Source: JBLIOB01 sp047639575
GTDB taxonomy: Bacteria > Bacteroidota > Bacteroidia > Flavobacteriales_D > Parvicellaceae
NCBI GenBank assembly: GCA_047639575.1
Contig: JBLIOB010000107.1
Location: 1-12,835, forward strand
Reading direction: 5' to 3'
DNA: 12,835 nucleotides
This document shows, piece by piece, positions 1 to 4,895 of the stretch. The position numbers and the translations under genes are program-made. Numbering within the stretch: position 1 is the first letter of the stretch; the number at the start of each line of letters is the position of its first letter. Under the pieces are notes generated by a model. That model was not told where the DNA came from and did not search any database. It worked only from the letters and a program-made list of their open reading frames with translations.

Positions 1-481
1 GTCGGTTTACCTTTTTCGACAAAACTACCGTATTAGTACCATCACTATCCAAACTAGAGGCACTAAGCATGACGTCTTCGTCTGTCGTAAATTGGAAATT
101 GGAAAATCCACCACCTGCATGATTATGCTTCCCGATAATTCTAACTGTATTGGATGCGCCAGAATTTCTTGACAAGATAATAGTAGCACTTAGGTTGGTG
201 TACGTTCCTTGTGGAATATCAAAATGAATCTCTTGTGAGGAGTTGCCATTAAGGTTAACATCAATTGTTTGTGACAAATAGATATTTGCCGCCTGTTCTC
301 TTATTCCATCAAATTGAATTGACTCTGTGAAAAACTGAGAGGAATTAATTTCGTTGACTGGTGAAACGAGGTCTGATTTAAAAGTTAAATCAAAGTCGCA
401 GCTAGATGGTTGCTTCCATTTTCTTGAACAAGAAAAAGAAAGCAAACAAATGGCTAATATTAAGTATGTGGCTTTTCGCAT
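1..481 (-). CDS. Putative lipoprotein, N-terminal 160 residues (runs off left edge)
   Basis: Reading the minus strand from the ATG at 481-479 gives an uninterrupted 160-codon frame to the window edge, so the C-terminus is missing. The N-terminus (MRKATYLILAICLLSFSC) is a hydrophobic export signal ending in Cys18, followed by SRKW. This resembles the loose lipoprotein signals common in Bacteroidota, so the protein is probably lipidated at Cys18 and held at the outer or inner membrane. The rest is polar and rich in beta-type residues (for example a segment FDIPQGTYTNLSATIIL around residues 86-102), suggesting a small beta-sandwich. I do not recognise a family and assign no function. The gene is transcribed away from the T9SS gene cluster and separated from it by about 510 bases, so it is probably its own unit. 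The reading frame is clear; the lipoprotein call is an inference from the signal. Confidence 0.75.
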   Translation of the reverse strand, partial: MRKATYLILAICLLSFSCSRKWKQPSSCDFDLTFKSDLVSPVNEINSSQFFTESIQFDGIREQAANIYLSQTIDVNLNGNSSQEIHFDIPQGTYTNLSATIILSRNSGASNTVRIIGKHNHAGGGFSNFQFTTDEDVMLSASSLDSDGTNTVVLSKKVNR

Positions 482-670
482 ATTGTAGTTTGCTTGTACC
501 TTAAAAGTACGTACTATTTCATAGACAGTGGATGATCCCAAAATAGTTGCCCAGCTTTTTACTTAAATAGTGTAATTCTCAATTAATTAAGGGATAATTA
601 TTCATTTGGTTCGCAGACAGTTATTAAGGGAGATTACTTTTATAGACTATTCTCAGAGGGTTTCGTGGTG

Positions 671-684
671 AGCTGAAATCAGCT
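671..684. repeat. Small perfect inverted repeat
   Basis: AGCTGA-AA-TCAGCT is a perfect 6-bp inverted repeat with a 2-base centre, in the middle of a spacer without genes. A loop of 2 bases makes an RNA hairpin unlikely, so if it has a role it would be as a protein-binding site. It is about 190 bases upstream of the start of the minus-strand lipoprotein gene. Chance occurrence cannot be excluded. Confidence 0.35.
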
Positions 685-925
685 ACACAAACGACTGTTT
701 AAAAACGAACAGAAATAATAAATTACAACATAAAATAGAAGGCTTGTTAAATATCCATTCACCCCCGTAGTATTCTGGTATTTAGTCATTCAAAAATGCA
801 AATAAGACAACTGTTTAAGGCTGATTCCGTGTCTTATAGAAAACCAGCATGTTCTAAGGTTCGTTTACTTAATGCAACTTTTACAACCTGAATAAATGCT
901 TTCTTCCTAGTTAGAAGATAAATCA

Positions 926-974
926 AACGATTAATATCGTTAAGCCCTTTTGATGAGTCAGGAGGGCTTTTTTT
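926..974 (+). terminator. Tandem-hairpin intrinsic terminator on the plus strand
   Basis: Two hairpins lie back to back. The first is AACGAT-TAAT-ATCGTT (926-941, perfect 6-bp stem). The second, AAGCCCT (942-948) with AGGGCTT (963-969), runs into a T-run at 968-974. The T-run is present only in the plus reading; read on the minus strand the hairpin is followed by AACGATATT and should terminate poorly. No plus-strand gene precedes it, and it stops 18 bases before the stop codon of the minus-strand T9SS gene. It may end a small RNA, or shield the 3' end of that gene from opposing transcription. Confidence 0.65.
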
Positions 975-992
975 ACCAGTTAGATGAATTTG

Positions 993-3800
993 TTACTCTT
1001 TTATAAAACGAATATTTCGATAATATTCGTCTTTTCCTAATGAGATAAAGTACATTCCATTTGGAAGATGCTCAAGGTCAAGTCTTGAAGTATTTTTTCC
1101 TTCTTGTACTTCGAGTTCTTTTGAAAACATCACTCTACCAGTTAAGTCATAAACTAACAAGCTGTAAAGCCCTCTAGTTCCCGAGTTAAACACCAAGTTT
1201 CCAGTTCCGTTTAAAGGGTTTGGTTGAACGGATATATTTTCAACGAGAAACTTACCTCTTACAGCAACAACTCCGCATTGTTTAACCGTACCATCATAAT
1301 CAGTTTGACTCAATCGATAATATGAAATTCCTTCAAATGGGGAAGGATCGGTGAACCTGTATTCTTGAAGTTGAACTGTACTTCCAGCGGCATCAATACG
1401 GGCTACTACTTCGTAAATATCCCCATCAGCAGATCGTTCTAAAGTAAAGAAGTTGTTATTGGTTTCAGTGGCTGTAAGCCAGCTAAGATCGACTTGCTTG
1501 CCTGCATAGTTTCCTGTAAATTTCACAAGGTCAATTGGTAATACCAAGTTGTTTCCAGTGAAACTCCATGCGCAGTTGTCTCCTGCAAATCCATCGGTTC
1601 CTATGTAGTAAGTTTGACCTACAGTTAAACCGGTAAGACTTAATGTGCTAGTTCCAACGATACAGCCTAAAAATCCAGGGTCTCCATTGTAATTAGTTTC
1701 CATTAAAGGACAAGTTTCCCAAACCCCAAACTGAAGTGCTCCAGCAGTACCGTCATTACATACAATGTTATCTATTACAAGGTCTCCCGTAGTTGCTGTT
1801 GGTGTGAATGAATAGAATGTTGTGTTCTCATTAGAACCCCAATTCCCTCCTGTGCAAGCGATACCATTAGCACCAGGAGTTATCAGATCAGTGCTTCCGG
1901 CTGCTCCTAAATTACATCCGGTTCCAGCAGCACCATCTGCAGTTGCGCAAGTCGTGTTAGAAGGAGGCGTTCCAGTTCCTACTAAATCATAATTGACGTT
2001 AAACGCCTTGCCTCCATCATTGAACATAAAAATCCAAAGATCTTCGGCTGAATTTAATCCGCTAATCACAACATTATAGGCACCATACGAGCCTGAAATA
2101 AAATCTAAAGCAGGCTGACAACTTCCGGTAACGTATGACAATGATCCACAAGTACCTTGATAAGCGGCAGCATAAGTTGTACTACTTCCAGCACCAACTG
2201 ATCCACCGGTAAATTGCATTTGAATTTGTGTAATTCCAGGGTCTAGATCAACATGGGACCATGTTCCTGTGCCACCAACTGGCGCGCAAGGCGCAACTGA
2301 AGGAGGCGCTGGAGTTGGGGTTGTAGCACCGCCAGAACTATTAAAATCCACGTCTGGAGACATTAAATTGTAAGCACTGGTTCCAATTTGATCACAAACT
2401 ACTTCATGAACGGTATTTGTCGATCCAGCGGTACAATCATCACTAGTCGTCCCTGTTACTTGTGGAGTGCAGGATACTGGACAAACCCCTCCACAATCAA
2501 TAGCAGTTTCGTCTTGATTCATAATTCCATCCGAACAAGTTCCACAAACATCACATGAACCACCACAATCTATTCCGGTTTCATCTCCACTTAAAACAAG
2601 ATCAACGCAGTGACATGGGGGACAGGTAGCTCCACCACAATCAACACCGGTTTCATCTTGATTCATAATTCCATCCGAACAAGTAGGTCCGTTGTTGATT
2701 AATAAACAATAATCTTCAGTTTCTCCCCAGCTAGTGTAAGAACCACAGTTAGGTGGAGCTGTTGCTCCTTCACGAAAAACGCATCTCATAATAGTATTGC
2801 CAGGAACAGCACCTGCTGGCACGGTAACATTGGCACAAACAGGGCCATGTGATGCGGCTCCATCCGTAATAACTTGTTCTCCTGCATCATTAAAGTCACC
2901 ATCTCCGTTCCAATCAATCCATGCCGCAAATCTTCCTGTGTACTGTGTTCCTCCAGTACAATCGTTTGTTTTAGTGATGCAAAGGTTGTACGTACTTCCA
3001 ACATCCACAGTGGCGCATGAAGCAGTATTATCTGAATAGTTAGAACAACCACTTGTACTGTTGTTAATAACAGCGCCCATGGTAACGTTACTTATATATG
3101 AATAACTTGTCGTAGATGCATTTGAAGTACAAGGGCTTGGACATCCTGGAGTGTACGTTACATCAATTGACCCAGCGCCACCTGCTCTACCAAATTCGCT
3201 TCCACCACTTCTGTTACCAGAAGCTCCGGCACCACCGCCAGGAAATCCTCCAACAGTACCTTGGCCACCATTAGTGCTACCAACACCACCTGCACCGCCA
3301 TTAGGCGCAGCACCACCCGATCCACCGGTCGTACCAGAATTAGTTCCACCATTAACACCGTTAGTTACAGTTCCACCAGATCCACCAGGGTTTGCTCCAA
3401 GTCCAGCGGCTCCGCCTTCTCCGTTTCCACCACCACCGCCATTAGCGTTTACGATTCCAAAGTTTGAAGGGCCACCATTTCCACCACCCGCAGCACCACC
3501 CGCGCCTATAGCATATGCGTAAGTACCTCCGGGAGCAACAACAATAGTTGAAGTAACATAACCTCCTGATCCACCGCCAGACCCAGCTGTTGCGTTATTT
3601 GTTGCGTCTCCGGGTGATCCACCTCCAGCACCCCATACTTCTACGGTAAGTGAAGTAACTCCGCATGGAACAGTAAACGTTCCACTACCAATTAGTGTAG
3701 TTGTGGTTTGAGCAAATGTTAAACTAGTGCTGAAAATGATGGAAGTCAATCCTAGTAATTGCAGAAACAGCTTTGAGTATTTTGCCGATGAATATTTCAT
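993..3800 (-). CDS. Large modular secreted/surface protein with GEVED domain and T9SS C-terminal sorting domain
   Basis: A 935-residue exported protein. Visible in order: signal peptide (1-30, cut after TSLTFA); a glycine-rich region (about 34-215) opening with TFTVPCGVTSLTVEVWGAGGG; a GEVED-type domain (about 230-367) with WIDWNGDGDFNDAGE and the closing GETEDY; three Cys-rich repeats (374-444) of pattern C-DGI-N-DET--DCGG-C--C; two beta-rich modules (about 465-608 and 615-750); an Ig/FN3-like module (753-848, with LSWLTATE, FTLERS and SYYRL); and a type A T9SS sorting domain (855-935, VQPNPL, YDLTGRV, LPNGMYFISL, final RFIKE). By family knowledge such proteins cross the outer membrane through T9SS and are cleaved and anchored or released; adhesion is a reasonable guess but not shown. 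It follows the small exported protein gene after 39 bases with no terminator between, so the two are probably one transcript. The ATG at 3800 places the signal peptide correctly. Confidence 0.9.
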   Translation of the reverse strand: MKYSSAKYSKLFLQLLGLTSIIFSTSLTFAQTTTTLIGSGTFTVPCGVTSLTVEVWGAGGGSPGDATNNATAGSGGGSGGYVTSTIVVAPGGTYAYAIGAGGAAGGGNGGPSNFGIVNANGGGGGNGEGGAAGLGANPGGSGGTVTNGVNGGTNSGTTGGSGGAAPNGGAGGVGSTNGGQGTVGGFPGGGAGASGNRSGGSEFGRAGGAGSIDVTYTPGCPSPCTSNASTTSYSYISNVTMGAVINNSTSGCSNYSDNTASCATVDVGSTYNLCITKTNDCTGGTQYTGRFAAWIDWNGDGDFNDAGEQVITDGAASHGPVCANVTVPAGAVPGNTIMRCVFREGATAPPNCGSYTSWGETEDYCLLINNGPTCSDGIMNQDETGVDCGGATCPPCHCVDLVLSGDETGIDCGGSCDVCGTCSDGIMNQDETAIDCGGVCPVSCTPQVTGTTSDDCTAGSTNTVHEVVCDQIGTSAYNLMSPDVDFNSSGGATTPTPAPPSVAPCAPVGGTGTWSHVDLDPGITQIQMQFTGGSVGAGSSTTYAAAYQGTCGSLSYVTGSCQPALDFISGSYGAYNVVISGLNSAEDLWIFMFNDGGKAFNVNYDLVGTGTPPSNTTCATADGAAGTGCNLGAAGSTDLITPGANGIACTGGNWGSNENTTFYSFTPTATTGDLVIDNIVCNDGTAGALQFGVWETCPLMETNYNGDPGFLGCIVGTSTLSLTGLTVGQTYYIGTDGFAGDNCAWSFTGNNLVLPIDLVKFTGNYAGKQVDLSWLTATETNNNFFTLERSADGDIYEVVARIDAAGSTVQLQEYRFTDPSPFEGISYYRLSQTDYDGTVKQCGVVAVRGKFLVENISVQPNPLNGTGNLVFNSGTRGLYSLLVYDLTGRVMFSKELEVQEGKNTSRLDLEHLPNGMYFISLGKDEYYRNIRFIKE
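2469..2681 (-). repeat. Three Cys-rich repeats encoded inside the T9SS protein
   Basis: Residues 374-444 hold three copies of a unit with six conserved positions around DET--DCGG-C--C. Copies 1 and 3 both begin CSDGIMNQDET, and their DNA is nearly identical: 2506-2540 and 2650-2684 match over 35 bases with one mismatch, 144 bases apart. The middle copy (CVDLVLSGDETGIDCGG) has diverged. The spaced cysteines suggest small disulfide-bonded modules outside the cell. Similar runs are found in other Bacteroidota secreted proteins, usually as spacers between domains. Confidence 0.8.
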
Positions 3801-3839
3801 TATTTTAGAGTATTAAGAAAGCGTAATATTTGGGTTGAA

Positions 3840-4295
3840 TTATTTGAGTGCAATTTTAACCAATGAAATTTCCTCTTCAATTTCAACAAGAGTCATTGAA
3901 TTATAATTGAGTTTCAACTCCAATATTTCATTCAGTAAATTTAATTTGCGGGTTAATAAGTTAGATTGGATTATTTCGAACTCAAGTTGCTGTTCGCTAG
4001 TAATAGTGGAAGAATTTAGGGCGGCCTCTAGCAAAATTAAACGAGACGAAATGATATTAATATCCATCTCTCGATAATTAACTGCTTTCAGTTTCCTCTT
4101 AATGTCAGAAAAACCTTCTAGCATCGTGTCGTGATTGATTTTTTCGTTCCAATCTGTGGAAGTAAGCTCTACAGTTGTATTTACGGGTCTAGATTCTCTG
4201 TCGCCCATGTTCTGGGCACTTGAAGACAATGTGAAAACAAAAACAAATGCGAAAGAGCACATGAATTTGAGTGATAAAGAGGCGTTAATTTTCAT
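3840..4295 (-). CDS. Small exported helical protein of unknown function
   Basis: A 151-residue protein if the ATG at 4295 is used. An ATG 60 bases further upstream is in frame, but the downstream start gives a clean signal peptide (KINASLSLKFMCSFAFVFVFTLSSSA, cut after Ala27), so I chose it. The mature part is polar to about residue 60. It then becomes strongly helical and heptad-like (about 60-150, many Leu, Ile, Glu and Lys, for example SRLILLEAAL and LNLLNEILELKLN), suggesting a helical hairpin or coiled coil in the periplasm or outside the cell. There is no lipobox cysteine at the cleavage site and no T9SS tail. It lies 39 bases upstream of the large T9SS gene on the same strand, so the two are likely one operon and it may assist or accompany that protein. 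No family recognised. Confidence 0.75.
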   Translation of the reverse strand: MKINASLSLKFMCSFAFVFVFTLSSSAQNMGDRESRPVNTTVELTSTDWNEKINHDTMLEGFSDIKRKLKAVNYREMDINIISSRLILLEAALNSSTITSEQQLEFEIIQSNLLTRKLNLLNEILELKLNYNSMTLVEIEEEISLVKIALK

Positions 4296-4431
4296 AGGGC
4301 GTAATTTATTGCATGGCGGTACTTGCGCTGCGAATATGACACCATCTTTAAGCAATATGGTTGCCCAAATAGTCGATTTTTATGTCAAATTGTAGGTTTA
4401 TTGGCCTAATCAGAGTGTTTTCAGAACGTTT

Positions 4432-4460
4432 TTGACTGGAAAAGGAGCGCTATAAAATTG
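4432..4460 (+). promoter_or_regulatory. Bacteroidota-type promoter candidate on the plus strand
   Basis: TTG at 4432-4434, an 18-base spacer, then TAAAATTG at 4453-4460. The Bacteroidota primary sigma factor recognises TTG about 17-23 bases upstream of TAnnTTTG; here five of the six fixed -7 positions match and the spacing fits. Transcription would start near 4465, about 40 bases before a small ORF with a Shine-Dalgarno-like site, and would end at the terminator at 4659-4690. Confidence 0.45.
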
Positions 4461-4504
4461 CATTAGATAGCCAGAAACTTTTATTCTAGAAGGGGTTTTA
4501 GTAA

Positions 4505-4627
4505 ATGAAAAAGGCTTTCCTAGTTGGCGTATTCAGCCTTTATCTGGAAAGATATTGCAATTGGGCAACCCAATTCAATAACTGTGGTGTCTTAACAGTG
4601 AACCTATTTATTGTGTTAGTAAGGTAG
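4505..4627 (+). CDS. Candidate 40-residue small protein or leader peptide
   Basis: ATG at 4505, stop TAG at 4625-4627, 40 codons. The start sits 9 bases after AGAAGGGG (4488-4495), a stronger Shine-Dalgarno-like site than any other start in the window has. The product begins MKKAFLVGVFSLYL, with a positively charged start and a hydrophobic stretch, and ends with a second hydrophobic stretch (VLTVNLFIVLVR), so it could be a small membrane peptide. It is framed by a promoter candidate upstream and an intrinsic terminator 32 bases after its stop. Against it, an open frame of this length is expected by chance fairly often in AT-rich DNA, the ORF overlaps two inverted repeats, and I recognise no family. 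The same transcript could equally be a non-coding RNA. Confidence 0.3.
   Translation: MKKAFLVGVFSLYLERYCNWATQFNNCGVLTVNLFIVLVR
4510..4541 (-). terminator. Possible minus-strand terminator downstream of the TonB receptor gene
   Basis: On the minus strand AAAGGCT (4541-4535) pairs with AGCCTTT (4516-4510), followed by a run of five T (4512-4508). The loop is 18 bases, which weakens it. It lies about 350 bases beyond the stop of the TonB receptor gene and could be where that transcript ends before the next minus-strand gene begins at 4295. Confidence 0.35.
4559..4575. repeat. Perfect 7-bp inverted repeat AATTGGG-CAA-CCCAATT
   Basis: A perfect 7-bp inverted repeat with a 3-base centre and no T-run on either side, so it is not a terminator. 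It lies inside the small plus-strand ORF and about 95 bases downstream of its predicted transcription start. It could be an RNA hairpin in that transcript or a protein-binding site. Confidence 0.5.
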
Positions 4628-4658
4628 GTTCAAGACGTTACTATTTGTAATCGTAATT

Positions 4659-4690
4659 AAAAGCCGGGTTGATGGGACTCGGCTTTTTTT
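4659..4690 (+). terminator. Strong intrinsic terminator on the plus strand
   Basis: AAAAGCC-GGGTT (4659-4670) pairs with GACTC-GGCTTTT (4676-4687): GCCGGGTT against GACTCGGC with two G-T pairs, plus an A/T extension, loop GATGG, then seven Ts (4684-4690). A smaller hairpin, ACGTTAC-TATTT-GTAA(T)CGT at 4635-4654 with one bulged base, sits directly upstream. The small-hairpin-plus-terminator arrangement matches the one at 926-974. It is the natural end of the plus-strand transcript proposed to start near 4465. Confidence 0.75.
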
Positions 4691-4847
4691 ATTGCCAATA
4701 TTTCCCTCAACAATCTGGCATTCAAAAGGGTAATAAATGTTAAGAGAAGTTCCTTAAGCTTGAGACAACCGAAATTTTATTAGCTGTGTCTTATTGACGT
4801 GATTATTCTTGGCGTTAGTAAGGGTAAAATCACTTTAGTAGTAATAT

Positions 4848-4890
4848 AGAAAGGCTGGGATAGGGGTTCCGGCCTTTCTTTCTTTTTAGC
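4848..4890 (+). terminator. Intrinsic terminator, plus strand, possibly bidirectional
   Basis: AGAAAGGCTGG (4848-4858) pairs with CCGGCCTTTCT (4869-4879), 11 bp with one T-G pair, followed on the plus strand by a T-rich tail (TTTCTTTCTTTTT). Read on the minus strand, 17 bases after the stop of the TonB receptor gene, the hairpin is followed only by the weaker TTTCTATATT, so it may also terminate that gene with lower efficiency. No plus-strand gene is visible between the terminator at 4690 and this one. Confidence 0.6.
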
Positions 4891-4895
4891 TGTCG

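Larger units (their letters stand above)
482..992. other. Gene-poor spacer between two minus-strand genes
   Basis: About 510 bases with no convincing protein gene on either strand. It contains a perfect small palindrome at 671-684 (AGCTGA-AA-TCAGCT), a short plus-strand ORF at 796-891 (31 codons, no clear ribosome site), and a double hairpin with a T-run at 926-974 acting on the plus strand. The promoter of the lipoprotein gene should lie in the first 100 bases, but I could not find an exact TAnnTTTG box there. The hairpin implies plus-strand transcription through this spacer, from a start I could not identify. Confidence 0.6.
4296..4895. other. 600-base gene-poor region with plus-strand signals
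   Basis: No long ORF on either strand beyond antisense shadows. The plus strand carries, in order, a promoter-like pair (4432-4460), a Shine-Dalgarno-like AGAAGGGG (4488-4495), a 40-codon ORF (4505-4627), a strong terminator (4659-4690) and another terminator (4848-4890). The 10-mer GTTAGTAAGG occurs at 4615-4624 and again at 4814-4823, 44 and 34 bases before the two terminator stems. The minus strand has to carry the 3' end of the TonB receptor mRNA and the promoter of the small exported protein gene. Confidence 0.65.

Noticed and set aside
482..560. Promoter for the lipoprotein gene, for example TACTTTTA on the minus strand near 500-515
   Set aside because: One mismatch at the conserved G and no TTG at a proper distance; not strong enough to list.
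796..891. Plus-strand 31-codon ORF (MQIRQLFKADSVSYRKPACS...) upstream of the terminator at 926-974
   Set aside because: No ribosome-binding site or recognisable promoter before it, and this length is expected by chance. The terminator makes transcription possible, but the ORF itself is unsupported.
3151..3522. Plus-strand Pro-rich 123-residue frame opposite the glycine-rich domain
   Set aside because: It is the antisense shadow of Gly codons (GGN read as CCN). The minus-strand frame has a signal peptide and recognised domains.
2469..3640. Glycine- and cysteine-repeat DNA as a possible CRISPR or satellite array
   Set aside because: The repeats follow codons of an open reading frame, have irregular lengths, and have no regular spacers.
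4135..4395. Plus-strand 86-residue frame opposite the small exported protein
   Set aside because: No signal, domain or start context; the opposite strand has a clean signal peptide and operon position.
4400..4700. Known structured RNA (SRP RNA, 6S RNA, tmRNA or riboswitch) as the plus-strand transcript
   Set aside because: I could not find the hallmark conserved cores of these RNAs; only simple hairpins and a terminator are visible.
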